A stretch of 64,000 nucleotides of DNA, taken from contig NZ_JALPVJ010000013.1 in assembly GCF_023544445.1 (NCBI RefSeq), positions 186,001 to 250,000 on the forward strand, written 5' to 3'. The position numbers and the translations under genes were made by a program. Shown piece after piece: positions 33,300-41,841 of this stretch (positions are counted from its first letter, which is position 1; each line of letters starts with the position of its first letter). This DNA is from Actinoplanes sp. M2I2. GTDB taxonomy: Bacteria > Actinomycetota > Actinomycetes > Mycobacteriales > Micromonosporaceae. Under the pieces are notes generated by a model. It was not told the origin of the DNA. It did no database searches and saw only the letters and a program-made list of their open reading frames with translations.

Positions 33300-36284
33300 T
33301 CAGGCGGTGATCTGCAGGATCGTCTGGCCGATCCGTGCGGTGCCGTCGCCGTACGCGACCAGACCCAGATAGCGGGAGCCGGCGGTGAGACCGGTCCAGG
33401 ACGCGGTCACCGTGGCCGGCTCGCCCCGGGTCACGGCCTGGCTCGCCGGGGTGGCGGTCAGGTTGCCCGCGGCGGCGTCGCCGACGACCCACGAGTGGTG
33501 GATGACGTCGAGCTCGGTCGTGCCGGGCGGGAGGGCGAACTGCACGACGTAGATGTCGTACGACCCCGGCGGCAGTTGGATCTGCTCCTCAGCGGTCCCG
33601 CCGCCGCTCGACGCCACCAGCGTGTTGGTGCCGGCCTGATAGGCGAACAGGTCCAGGTCGGTGCCGGCCGGATGGTCGGCGTCGAAGGTCGCCGCCCGGG
33701 CCAGCCGGGTGCCGGCCGGCACGGTCAGCGTCACCTTGCCGACGGCCGGCCCGGTGGCGGGGGCGGTGGTGTCGAAGTCGCTCTCCGCGCCGACCAGGTG
33801 GAGCCGGTCGACGGTGGACGGGACGAGCCCGGCCGGGGCGGCGGTCAGCGTGCCGGTGTAGCCGGGGGTGACCGCCAGCGCCGTCGAGCCGCTGACGCCG
33901 GTCGCGTCCACCTCGGCCGGGGCGGCGATCGCCACCGGCCGGATCGCGATCGGGCTGCGCACGTCGGACGAGATGATGCCGCCCGCGCCGGCCTTGTTGA
34001 CCCAGGTGAGCGAGCCGAACGACCACTGGCCGACCGGCGCGTCGGTGCGGGTGACGGTCACCTTGTACGACACCGACTTGCCGGGCAGCACGACGAACCG
34101 CTTCGGCGAGACGGTCACCGTCGTACCGGCCGGGGCCTGGATCTTGGCCTCGTAGATGCCCGGGAGCTTGCTGACGTTCTTCACCGTACGGGTGACGACC
34201 TGCCGGCCGGCCAGGTCGCCGACCGCGATCGAGGGGTAGTTGAGGTCGCTCGGGTCCTTCGAGCCGTACTGGTCGCAGGCCGAGCCGGTGTTGCCGGTGC
34301 CGCAGATGAAGCGGATCCAGTCGGGGTAGGACGAGTCGTAGACCAGGCCCGGCCGGTAGGCGGGAGCCGGGCGGACGTGCCCGGCGCCGAAGTCGAGCGG
34401 TGTCGCCGCCGCGCCGGCCCGCTGGATCGGCTGACCCGTGTTGTCGGTCTGCCCGGCCGTGGTCATCATCGCCGACTTGACCCACATCGGCGCCCAGCCG
34501 GGGTTCTCACTGATCATCAGCGCGGCCAGGCCGGCGATGTGCGGGCTCGACATCGAGGTGCCGGAGTACGCGTCCCAGGTGCGGTTGTTGTTGTTCGGCG
34601 GCGCGACGGGCGCCACCACATCGACGCCGGGTGCGGTGATGTCGGGCTTGAGCAGGTCGCCGTTGCCGGCCAGGGCCGGCCCGCGGGAGGAGAAGGCGGC
34701 CATCTCGGGGGCCCGGACCTTGATCTGGGTGCTGGCCGACAGTGCGGCGGTGGCGCCGGCCGTGGCCGCGTACGCCTTGATCGCCAAGCCGGCGGCGCTG
34801 TTGACATGCACGGTCGGCACGAAGTGGTAGTCCGCGTTGACCGAGTTGTCGGGGTTGTTGTACAGGATCATGCCGACGCCGCCGGCCTGCCGTACGGCCA
34901 GGCTCTTGTCCGTACGGCCGTTGCCGCCGCGCAGGCACAGCACGATCTTGCCGGTGACCTTGGCCGGGTCGAGCCGGCCCGAATAGCACAGCTGGACCTC
35001 GGTGGCCGGGGCGCCGGCCAGCCCGGCCTGCACCGAGTCGATCAGCGGCGACGACGGGACGGCCGGTCCCTGGCCCATGCCCTCGTAGGTGGCGCCGTTG
35101 CCGAGCGTCACCGACTTCTCGTACCCGCGGTCGTGGGTGCTGGCCGCGACGGTGGTGATCCACGGCGAGTTGTGCGCGACCGTGCTGGCGGCCGGGCCGC
35201 TGTTGCCGGCGGACGCGGCGACGAACACACCGGCGTTGGCGGCGTTGAGGAACGCCAGCTCGACCGGGTCGACGAACGACGAGGCGGAGCCGGAGATCGA
35301 GTAGTTGATGACGTCGACGCCGTCGGCCACGGCATCGTTGATGGCCGCCACCAGGTCGACGGTGGTGCCGCTGCCGCTTCCGGAGCCCTGATCCCACAGG
35401 GCCTTGTAGACGGCGAGCCGGGCGGCCGGGGCCATGCCGGACGCGTCGCCGACGTCGCGGCCGTCGACGGTGGCGGTCACGCCGTTGTTACCGACGGCGG
35501 TGCCGGCCGTGTGGGAGCCGTGGCCGTTGTAGTCGCGCGGCGACCGGAACTCCTCCGGGTTCGTCTCGTCGAGCGCGCCCTGCGTGTAGTAACGGGCCCC
35601 GATCAGCTTGTTGTTGCAGGTCACCCTGCGTGCCGGGTCGGCCCCTTCGCCCTGCTGGCACGTGCCGCGCCACTTCGCGTCGATGGTGCGCTGGTCCGGG
35701 CGGGGGCTGGGCAGGGCGGCGAACGCCGGGTTCTCCGGCCAGATGCCGGTGTCGATCACACCGACGATGACGCCCAGGCCGGCTTTGGACGGGCCGCCGA
35801 ACTGCCGCTGCCACACGCCGCTGCGGCCGGTCAGCCCCAGCATCTCCGGCGTGGACACGGTGTCGGCCTTGTGCACGGTGCTCTTCGAGACGGCCAGCAC
35901 GTCCGGGCTGCGGCGCAGCGCGTCGGCCGCGCCGGCCGACATCTGCGCCGCGTAGCCGTTGAACGCGACGTCGTACTCGTAGATGGCGCCGCCGGTCGAC
36001 AGGCCGGCCCGCTTCTGGGACCGCTGCCGTTCGGTCTTCAGGTGGGCCCGGTACGCCTGGGCGGCGCTGCTGCGCAAGTTGACCTTCGCGCCCGCCGCCG
36101 GCCGGGTCGCGGGGATGCCCGAGACGCCGCCGGTGTACGCGGCGACCGGCGGGGCCGCCAACTGCACGATATATACGCTGGTTGATGGCGCCGGTGCGCT
36201 CCGGGCCACGTCGGCTCCGGTGGCCACGAGGGCTGCCGACGCGGCGACGGCTATGGCGATCTGAACGGATCTTCTTGCTGACAC
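33300..36284 (-). CDS. Secreted S8 subtilisin-like protease with PA domain
   Basis: The GTG at 36284 is chosen because GGAGG (36291-36295) lies 6 nt before it; the in-frame ATG at 36290 would have no spacing at all. The 994-residue product has a signal peptide (RRSVQIAIAVAASAALVATG), an I9 propeptide (about 35-130) and the S8 peptidase with Asp178 in GVIDTGIWPE, His255 in YNGHGSHTAG and Ser577 in YSGTSMSSPHIAG. A PA insert (about 380-500; TGKIVLCLRGGNGRTDKS) separates His and Ser as in plant-type subtilases. A C-terminal Fn3-like domain and beta modules follow. All catalytic residues are intact, so an active extracellular endopeptidase is expected. It is monocistronic with its own terminator. 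Confidence 0.95.
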   Translation of the reverse strand: MSARRSVQIAIAVAASAALVATGADVARSAPAPSTSVYIVQLAAPPVAAYTGGVSGIPATRPAAGAKVNLRSSAAQAYRAHLKTERQRSQKRAGLSTGGAIYEYDVAFNGYAAQMSAGAADALRRSPDVLAVSKSTVHKADTVSTPEMLGLTGRSGVWQRQFGGPSKAGLGVIVGVIDTGIWPENPAFAALPSPRPDQRTIDAKWRGTCQQGEGADPARRVTCNNKLIGARYYTQGALDETNPEEFRSPRDYNGHGSHTAGTAVGNNGVTATVDGRDVGDASGMAPAARLAVYKALWDQGSGSGSGTTVDLVAAINDAVADGVDVINYSISGSASSFVDPVELAFLNAANAGVFVAASAGNSGPAASTVAHNSPWITTVAASTHDRGYEKSVTLGNGATYEGMGQGPAVPSSPLIDSVQAGLAGAPATEVQLCYSGRLDPAKVTGKIVLCLRGGNGRTDKSLAVRQAGGVGMILYNNPDNSVNADYHFVPTVHVNSAAGLAIKAYAATAGATAALSASTQIKVRAPEMAAFSSRGPALAGNGDLLKPDITAPGVDVVAPVAPPNNNNRTWDAYSGTSMSSPHIAGLAALMISENPGWAPMWVKSAMMTTAGQTDNTGQPIQRAGAAATPLDFGAGHVRPAPAYRPGLVYDSSYPDWIRFICGTGNTGSACDQYGSKDPSDLNYPSIAVGDLAGRQVVTRTVKNVSKLPGIYEAKIQAPAGTTVTVSPKRFVVLPGKSVSYKVTVTRTDAPVGQWSFGSLTWVNKAGAGGIISSDVRSPIAIRPVAIAAPAEVDATGVSGSTALAVTPGYTGTLTAAPAGLVPSTVDRLHLVGAESDFDTTAPATGPAVGKVTLTVPAGTRLARAATFDADHPAGTDLDLFAYQAGTNTLVASSGGGTAEEQIQLPPGSYDIYVVQFALPPGTTELDVIHHSWVVGDAAAGNLTATPASQAVTRGEPATVTASWTGLTAGSRYLGLVAYGDGTARIGQTILQITA

Positions 36285-36394
36285 GAGCATCCTCCGGGGT
36301 GCGAACAATCGTTCACATTGGCCGGAGCCTATGCGTCTTCATCGATGCGCCGGAAGATGTCGCGTCGATTCCCGTACGGACGGAGGATGAGCAC

Positions 36395-36616
36395 ATGGCC
36401 ACGAATCTGCGCACTTTGACCGGGACCGTCACGGCCGGAGTCGAGCCCGGATGTCTCCTGCTCGACGGATATCTGCTGGTGGGCGGCGATCGTACGGTGG
36501 TCCGGGCCGGCCTGCGGATCACCGTGACGGGCCGGGTCGTGCCCGATCTGGTCACGACCTGCCAGCAGGGCACCCCCCTGGTCGTGACCTCGGCCCAGCC
36601 GGCCGCCGACAGGTAG
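36395..36616 (+). CDS. Small OB-like protein (DUF5818-like)
   Basis: ATG at 36395 follows CGGAGGA by ~7 nt; the product has 73 residues. It reads as five short beta strands: LTGTVTAGVEPGCLLLDGYL, LLVGG, RAGLRITVTGRV, then DLVTTCQQGTPLVVTSAQ. The pattern TGTV-GVE-GC-LL with a second TCQQGTP Cys resembles the small DUF5818 proteins of actinobacteria, whose function is not known. It is divergent from the subtilase with ~110 bp between, so a link in expression is possible but unproven. Confidence 0.7.
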   Translation: MATNLRTLTGTVTAGVEPGCLLLDGYLLVGGDRTVVRAGLRITVTGRVVPDLVTTCQQGTPLVVTSAQPAADR

Positions 36617-36751
36617 AGATATGCGCAGCCGTTGATGGATATCGCGGCAACGGAGGCGCCTTCGGGTTCGGTGTCGCGGAGCCGCACGGTGCGCCAGGGG
36701 TGTACCGGCAGCCCACCACTCGCCCGCGCGATCCGGCCTACCGTGGGGAGC

Positions 36752-37624
36752 ATGGACAACCGCGACGAGGTCAAGGCTTTCCTGAGCTCCCGCCGGGCAA
36801 AGATCACTCCCGAGCAGGCCGGGCTGACGAGCTACAACCGCAACCGTCGCGTGCCCGGGCTGCGCCGCAGCGAGGTCGCCGATCTGGCCGGGGTCAGCGT
36901 CGAGTACTACGCCCAGCTCGAGCGGGGTGACCTCGCCGGCGCCTCGGACAGTGTCCTGGGAGCGCTGGCCCGCGCGCTGCGTCTCGACGAGGCCGAGCAG
37001 CAGCACCTGGCCGCGCTGGCCCGCGCGGCCGGTCCCGGCCCCCGGACCCGCCGGAAGCCGTCAGCGCGGCAGGTCCGCCCCAGCGTGGCGCGGGTGCTGG
37101 AGCTGATGACCGACCTGCCGGCGTTCGTCAGCAACGGCCGGGGCGACGTCATCGCCGCCAATTCGCTGATGCGGGCTCTGTACGCGCCGATGTTCGACGA
37201 CGCTGCCCGTCCGGCGAACCATGCCCGTTTCGCATTCCTGAACCCTCGGGCGCGGGACTTCTGGCGCGACTGGGAGCGGATCGCCACCACGACCGTGGCG
37301 ATGTTGCGGGCCGAAGCCGGCCGGGACCCGTACGACAAGGCCTTGACCGAGCTCGTGGGGGAGTTGAGCACCCGTAGCGAGCAGTTCCGGACCCGCTGGG
37401 CCGCCCACGACGTGCGGCTGCACAGCACGGGGATCAAGCAGTTCCGCCACCCGGTCGTGGGCGAGCTCGACCTGAACTTCGAGACCATGGACCTGACCGC
37501 CGACCCCGGCCTGTCCATGACTGTGCTCAGCGCCCCGGCCGGTTCCGCCGCCGACGACGCCTTGCGGATGCTGGCCAGCTGGGACGCCACCCGCGACCGG
37601 GATCCCGTGACCCCCGAGTCCTGA
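36752..37624 (+). CDS. XRE-family regulator with MmyB-like ligand domain
   Basis: ATG at 36752 follows GGGGAG; 290 residues. The N-terminal helix-turn-helix at about 10-75 (VPGLRRSEVADLAGVSVEYY, AQLERGDLAGAS) is followed by the MmyB_LBR fold at about 105-275 (RVLELMTDLPAFVSNGRGDV, a PAS-like ligand-binding region, then FRHPVVGELDLNFETM). Family members in streptomycetes and relatives often sit beside a short-chain or aldo/keto oxidoreductase that they control, and bind fatty acids or similar ligands. Here the downstream DUF1330 and aldo/keto reductase genes are the likely targets. It ends at a hairpin terminator. Confidence 0.93.
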   Translation: MDNRDEVKAFLSSRRAKITPEQAGLTSYNRNRRVPGLRRSEVADLAGVSVEYYAQLERGDLAGASDSVLGALARALRLDEAEQQHLAALARAAGPGPRTRRKPSARQVRPSVARVLELMTDLPAFVSNGRGDVIAANSLMRALYAPMFDDAARPANHARFAFLNPRARDFWRDWERIATTTVAMLRAEAGRDPYDKALTELVGELSTRSEQFRTRWAAHDVRLHSTGIKQFRHPVVGELDLNFETMDLTADPGLSMTVLSAPAGSAADDALRMLASWDATRDRDPVTPES

Positions 37625-37654
37625 GGCCGGCGCGGGTAGCACGGCCGGCAGGCG

Positions 37655-37692
37655 CACCGGGCCGGTTCGCCCCAAGTCGAGCCGGCCCGGTG
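37655..37692 (+). terminator. Hairpin terminator after the XRE gene
   Basis: CACCGGGCCGG (37655-37665) pairs perfectly with CCGGCCCGGTG (37682-37692); loop 16 nt. It lies 30 bp past the stop. Confidence 0.6.
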
Positions 37693-37761
37693 ATCAGTGC
37701 GTCGATCGTCCGGGAGAACAGCGCCGCCGCCTGGTCGGGGGCTTCTGCCGCCGGTGCCGGC

Positions 37762-37813
37762 TTGACTTTTAATGATGTTAAGCGACATTATAAGTTTGAT
37801 GTTGAACGACATC
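37762..37813 (+). promoter_or_regulatory. Promoter with two tandem operator copies upstream of the DUF1330 gene
   Basis: TTGACT (37762-37767), 18 bp, CATTAT (37786-37791) is a fair promoter. Two near-identical dyads overlap and follow it: GATGTTAAGCGACAT (37774-37788) and GATGTTGAACGACATC (37798-37813), 24 bp apart, each ATGT-N6-ACAT. The segment is strikingly AT-rich for this genome. The layout fits repression by a dimeric regulator such as the XRE protein just upstream. Confidence 0.6.
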
Positions 37814-37865
37814 GAAGTTGGGCCGAGATCGCGAGCCGAACACACGGACACCAGAGGAGACACCC

Positions 37866-38195
37866 ATGTCTGACGTCACCACCGCCGGCCGCACGCCGGC
37901 GTACAGCATCACCGAAGTCCTCGAGGTTCTCGACCCGGCGGGCGCTCAGCGCTACGCCGAGTTGACCCCGATCGCGGTCGACAAGTTCGGCGGCCGTTTC
38001 GTCGTCCTCGGAGCCTCACCCACGGTCGTCGAGGGGGACGCCGGGGTGGTGGTCGCGGTCGTCGAATGGCCTGACATGGAGACCCTGCAGGCCTGGTACG
38101 ACTCCCCGGAGTACGCCCCGGCCCGCGAGATCGCCGCGACCGCCCTGCGCCGCCGGGTGATCTTCCTGCCCGGTGTCGCCCCGACGCGCGGCTGA
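37866..38195 (+). CDS. DUF1330 domain protein
   Basis: ATG at 37866 after AGAGGAG; 109 residues. It is a small dimeric alpha-beta barrel (ferredoxin-like) protein of the DUF1330 family: AYSITEVLEVLDP at the first strand, KFGGRFVVLG, VVEWPDMETLQAWYDSPEY, and a last strand VIFLPG. The WPDMETLQAWYDSPEY signature is diagnostic. The function of the family is not established; some relatives are taken as monooxygenase-like or stress proteins. It is controlled by the double operator upstream and is cut off from the aldo/keto reductase by a very strong terminator. Confidence 0.92.
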   Translation: MSDVTTAGRTPAYSITEVLEVLDPAGAQRYAELTPIAVDKFGGRFVVLGASPTVVEGDAGVVVAVVEWPDMETLQAWYDSPEYAPAREIAATALRRRVIFLPGVAPTRG

Positions 38196-38197
38196 GC

Positions 38198-38232
38198 GGT
38201 GACCGTGCGGGGTCCGGCCCCGCACGGTCACC
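38198..38232 (+). terminator. Terminator of the DUF1330 gene
   Basis: A perfect 15-bp stem GGTGACCGTGCGGGG / CCCCGCACGGTCACC with loop TCCGG, starting 3 bp past the stop codon. Confidence 0.85.
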
Positions 38233-38401
38233 CGACGGGCGGAGAGCGATGGCCCGCGCTTCAAGGGTGGGCCGGCAGTACACCTGACGGCAGCAACTTC
38301 TCCCCGTGCGCGAACGGCGGTTGTCTGGAGCACGGCAGACCTCCGACAACGCCTGAGCGGCCTGCCCTCTCCACCACCAGGCCTGAGCACCAGGAGTCAC
38401 C

Positions 38402-39382
38402 ATGAAGAACGCCCACCTCGCCGGCCTGGAGGTCTCCCGCATCGGCCTCGGCGCGATGACCATGGCCGGCACCTACACCAGCGAAGGCCGTCTCGACGAC
38501 GCCGAGTCGATCCGCACGATCCACCGCGCCCTCGACCTCGGCGTCACCCACCTCGACACCGCGGAGATCTACGGCCCGTTCCTCAGCGAACAGATCGTCG
38601 GCCGAGCCGTCCGGGGCCGCCGCGACCAGGTGCGGATCGCCACCAAGTTCGGGCTGGTGTCGCACGCCGGCGGCGGGCCCGGCGTGACCGACAGCAGCGC
38701 CGCGAACGTGCGGGCCGCCGTCGACGGCTCCCTGAAGCGGCTCGGCACCGATCACATCGACCTCTACTATCAGCACCGCGTCGACCGCGACACTCCGATC
38801 GAGGAGACCGCGGGTGCCGTGGCTGACCTGATCAGACAGGGCAAGGTACTGCATTTCGGGTTGTCCGAGGCCGCGCCGGACACCATCCGCCGCGCTCACG
38901 CCGTGCAACCGGTGACGGCCTTGCAGACCGAGTACTCGCTGTGGACCCGGGACGTGGAGGCCGAGATCCTGCCGCTGCTGCGCGAACTGGGCATCGGCTT
39001 CGTGCCGTACTCGCCGCTCGGGCACGGCCTGCTGACCGGGCGGATCCGTACCGTCGACGACTTCGCCGACGACGACTGGCGCAAGACCAACCCGCGGTTC
39101 ACCGGGGAGAACTTCCGCCGCAACCTCGCGCTCGTCGACGAGGTCAGGGCGATCGGCGCCGAGATCGGGGCCACCCCGGCCCAGACCGCCCTCGCCTGGA
39201 TCCTGACCCGGGGCGACGACATCGCCCCGATCCCCGGCACCCGCCGGGTGTCCCGCGTCGAGGAGAACACCGCCGCCGACGGCATCGAACTCGGCGCCGA
39301 CCAGCTCAAGCGTCTCGACTCGCTGGAACCCGCCGCCGGTGACCGCCACGACGAGGCCACCATGTCCGCGATCGACCGCTGA
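38402..39382 (+). CDS. Aldo/keto reductase
   Basis: A 326-residue enzyme with the complete aldo/keto reductase tetrad: Asp52 and Tyr57 in HLDTAEIYG, Lys82 in RIATKFG and His125 in DLYYQHRVD. The C-terminal NADP(H) site is seen in IPGTRRVSRVEEN. The form matches the AKR13/YghZ-like group that reduces aldehydes and ketones with NADPH in the cytosol. It is preceded by ~170 bp after the DUF1330 terminator, so it probably has its own promoter, and it ends before a terminator shared with the GH16 gene. A related reductase fragment lies at the left edge of the window but is of a different subgroup. Confidence 0.93.
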   Translation: MKNAHLAGLEVSRIGLGAMTMAGTYTSEGRLDDAESIRTIHRALDLGVTHLDTAEIYGPFLSEQIVGRAVRGRRDQVRIATKFGLVSHAGGGPGVTDSSAANVRAAVDGSLKRLGTDHIDLYYQHRVDRDTPIEETAGAVADLIRQGKVLHFGLSEAAPDTIRRAHAVQPVTALQTEYSLWTRDVEAEILPLLRELGIGFVPYSPLGHGLLTGRIRTVDDFADDDWRKTNPRFTGENFRRNLALVDEVRAIGAEIGATPAQTALAWILTRGDDIAPIPGTRRVSRVEENTAADGIELGADQLKRLDSLEPAAGDRHDEATMSAIDR

Positions 39383-39409
39383 CCGGAACCGGCCGGGCCT
39401 GAGCACGAA

Positions 39410-39440
39410 AACGCCGGCAGCCTCCAGGGCTGCCGGCGTT
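39410..39440. terminator. Bidirectional terminator between aldo/keto reductase and GH16 genes
   Basis: A perfect 13-bp stem AACGCCGGCAGCC / GGCTGCCGGCGTT, loop TCCAG. Four A residues on its left give a U-run for the leftward transcript. Confidence 0.85.
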
Positions 39441-39457
39441 CCGGGTCGTGCAGCGGG

Positions 39458-40717
39458 TCAGGCGCGCGCCCACTTCTGGTTGGAGCCGCCGGTGCAGTCC
39501 CACAGCTGGAGCTGGGCGCCGTTGGCGGTGTTGCGGTCCTTGACGTCGACGCACTTGTTGGCCGAGACGTTCCGGAGGTCGCCCGAGGCCGACAGGGTGA
39601 ACCGTTGCACCGCGTTGTTGTTGCAGGCGACCAGCTGGATCGGGGTGCCGTTGGTGAGGGCTCCGCCGGCCGGGTCCATGCACTTGCCCATCGAGCGCAT
39701 CGTTCCGTCGCCGTTGGCTGCCCACTGCTGCGCCGCGGTGCCGTTGCAGTCGTACGTCTGCAGGCGGGCCCCGTCCACCGGGTTGCCCCCGGGGATGTCG
39801 ATGCAGCGACCGCTCAGGCTCGACTTGAGCGCGTTGCCGCCCCCGGTCGCGGGTGGCGGCGTCGTGGCGGCCGGCGGCGTCGTGCCGGTCGTGGTGTTGA
39901 CGTGCACGTAGTCGACCAGCATCCGGCTCTCGTTGGGCAGGCCGGCCGGGTTGCCCTGGCCGAAGTTACCGCCCACGGCGAGGTTGAGGATGATGAAGAA
40001 CGGGTGGTCGAACACCCAGCGCGCGCCGTTCTTGGCCGCCGCCAGCGAGGCCGGCGTGGCCCGGAAGTACTCGCGGCCGTCCACGGTCCAGACGATCAGG
40101 TTGGGCGACCAGTCCACGGCGTACGTGTGGAAGGCCTCATACCACGGCGAGCCGGCGTTGAGGATGCCGCCGAAGGAGCCGCCGCCGGAGTAGCCGGGGC
40201 CGTGCAGCGTGCCGAACAGCTGGTTCGGTTCGCGGCCGACGACCTCCATGATGTCGATCTCGCCGTCGGTCGGCCAGTTGCCGCCGCCCAGCATCCAGAA
40301 CGCGGGCCAGAGGCCGGAGCCGTTGGGGACCTGGATGCGAGCCTCGACGTGCCCGTACTGCTGGGTGAACTTGCCGGCCGTCTGGATGCGGCCGGAAGTG
40401 AACTGGCAGGTGCCGTTCCAGCAGTCGTTGTGCCCGCCGCTGCCCTTGCGGGCGGTGATGACCAGGTTGCCCTGACCGTCCATGGCGACGTTGCTGGTGC
40501 CGCTGGTGTAGTACTGCAGCTCCTGGTTGCCGAAGCCGCTGCCACCGGTGTCGAAGTTCCACTTCGAGGTATCCACGCCGGTGCCGGCGGGGCCGTTGAA
40601 GTCCTCGTTCCACACCACGGCCGCTTCGGCCGTGTCGCTCCTGGAGGCGACGGTCAAGCCGGCGCCCAGGGCCACCGCGACGACAGCCGCCGCGATGAGA
40701 AATCTTGATCTACGCAT
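39458..40717 (-). CDS. Secreted GH16 endo-beta-glucanase with ricin-type lectin domain
   Basis: A 419-residue protein. It has a signal peptide (RRSRFLIAAAVVAVALGAG, cut near AEAA). A GH16 catalytic domain spans about 34-275; the catalytic signature GEIDIMEVVG gives the nucleophile Glu153, Asp155 and acid/base Glu158, and WPAFWMLG precedes it. The Met between Asp155 and Glu158 makes the bulged form found in laminarinases (beta-1,3-glucanases). A Thr/Pro linker (276-295) leads to a ricin-B-type beta-trefoil (about 297-419) with three QxW-like repeats (AAQQWAA, VQRFTL, NQKWARA) that bind carbohydrate. Role: extracellular breakdown of beta-1,3-glucan such as fungal walls or laminarin. Confidence 0.95.
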   Translation of the reverse strand: MRRSRFLIAAAVVAVALGAGLTVASRSDTAEAAVVWNEDFNGPAGTGVDTSKWNFDTGGSGFGNQELQYYTSGTSNVAMDGQGNLVITARKGSGGHNDCWNGTCQFTSGRIQTAGKFTQQYGHVEARIQVPNGSGLWPAFWMLGGGNWPTDGEIDIMEVVGREPNQLFGTLHGPGYSGGGSFGGILNAGSPWYEAFHTYAVDWSPNLIVWTVDGREYFRATPASLAAAKNGARWVFDHPFFIILNLAVGGNFGQGNPAGLPNESRMLVDYVHVNTTTGTTPPAATTPPPATGGGNALKSSLSGRCIDIPGGNPVDGARLQTYDCNGTAAQQWAANGDGTMRSMGKCMDPAGGALTNGTPIQLVACNNNAVQRFTLSASGDLRNVSANKCVDVKDRNTANGAQLQLWDCTGGSNQKWARA

Positions 40718-41043
40718 CGGGGTTCCTCGGGGGAGGGGGTGATGAACAGCAGTCGGGGCCGGTCCGGACCGGTCGAGCAGATGCCCAGCTCACGGCCTCG
40801 CTTGCTCCCGCCACCGTAACGACGGGGCGGCCTGGTCGGCCGGACAGATCGCGGTGTCTTAAAGCTGTGTTAAGGAGATGTGGCTGAACCGGCAGACTTC
40901 TTACCCGTGCTTCGGAAAAGCGTTATCCGCGGGATCGGCGGCCGGCGGCTCATCAGTTTCTGACATCCCGTCCTCAGGCTTCGGTAGTCCGCGAACGAAC
41001 CGTCGCTTTCTCTGCGGCGATCGCGCGGGGCCGGAGGGTGATG
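40718..41043. promoter_or_regulatory. Divergent control region with an 11-bp-spaced TTAA repeat
   Basis: About 325 bp between the GH16 and deacetylase genes with no gene seen. TTAAAG (40859-40864) and TTAAGG (40870-40875) are direct repeats with 11-bp spacing, as used by OmpR/PhoB-type response regulators. The same bases also form an inverted repeat CTTAA-N7-TTAAG (40858-40874). The regulator is unknown. Confidence 0.35.
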
Positions 41044-41838
41044 ATGTCGATGACGCAACAACCGTGGACCGGCGGCCGGCGGGTGCTTCTCGCCCTCGGC
41101 GGTCTGTCTCTGCTCGGCGCCTGCGCGCAGCCGCGGCCGGAACCGCCCGAGCTCGCTCCGGTGACGGTCCGGCCGTCGCCGTCGCCGTCGCCGACACCGC
41201 CGTCGCCCTCGCCGACGCGGCGGCCCCGCCCGGTTCAGAAGGAGCCGCGGTACGTCGTACCGGCGGCAACGGCCGGCTCGGGCTCGCGGGTCGTGGCGCT
41301 CACCTTCGACGACGGCCCGCATCCGGCCTACACCCCGCAGGTGCTCAAGCTCCTGCGGAAACACCAGGTCAAGGCCACCTTCTTCGTGATCGGACAGTAC
41401 GCTGCGGCTCATCCCGACCTCGTCCGGTCCATCGTTGCCGACGGCCATGCGGTCGGCACCCACACCTGGTCACACGCCGACGTCAGCCGGTTGCCGGCCG
41501 GACGCGTGCGGACCGAGGTGGGCCGGGCCGTGGACACCGTCGCCACGACGGCGGGCCGGGCACCCGAGTTCTTCCGGGCCCCGTACGGGAGTTGGTCACG
41601 CACGACCTTCGAGGTGTGCGCGGCGCTGGGGCAGACCTCGATCGCCTGGGACGTCGACCCGCGGGACTGGGAGAACCCCGGTGCCGCGGTGATCCGCTCG
41701 ACGATCCTGAACCAGGTCGGCAACCGGTCGATCGTGCTGACCCACGACGGCGGCGGGGACCGCGCGCAGACCGTACGGGCGCTCCGCAGTGTCCTTCCCG
41801 TCCTGCTCGACACCGGCTACCGGTTCGTGGGGGTGTGA
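41044..41838 (+). CDS. Lipoprotein polysaccharide deacetylase (NodB fold, CE4)
   Basis: Three stacked starts exist (GTG 41038, ATG 41041, ATG 41044); the last is best spaced from GGAGG (41033-41037). The 264-residue product has a lipoprotein signal with lipobox LLGAC (Cys27), then a Pro/Ser/Thr-rich spacer (about 35-65). The NodB domain follows: TFDDGPH at 87-93 supplies the catalytic base and a metal Asp, and HTWSHAD supplies the two metal His. FRAPYG and LTHDGGGD complete the set. CE4 enzymes remove acetyl groups from peptidoglycan or chitin-like polymers outside the cell. It is paired with the LCP gene 4 bp downstream, which supports a cell-wall role. Confidence 0.94.
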   Translation: MSMTQQPWTGGRRVLLALGGLSLLGACAQPRPEPPELAPVTVRPSPSPSPTPPSPSPTRRPRPVQKEPRYVVPAATAGSGSRVVALTFDDGPHPAYTPQVLKLLRKHQVKATFFVIGQYAAAHPDLVRSIVADGHAVGTHTWSHADVSRLPAGRVRTEVGRAVDTVATTAGRAPEFFRAPYGSWSRTTFEVCAALGQTSIAWDVDPRDWENPGAAVIRSTILNQVGNRSIVLTHDGGGDRAQTVRALRSVLPVLLDTGYRFVGV

Positions 41839-41841
41839 GCG

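Noticed and set aside
33081..36185. A 1034-codon plus-strand open frame over the subtilase gene
   Set aside because: It is antisense to a complete S8 protease with an intact triad, signal peptide and terminator; the product is low-complexity Arg/Gly/Val.
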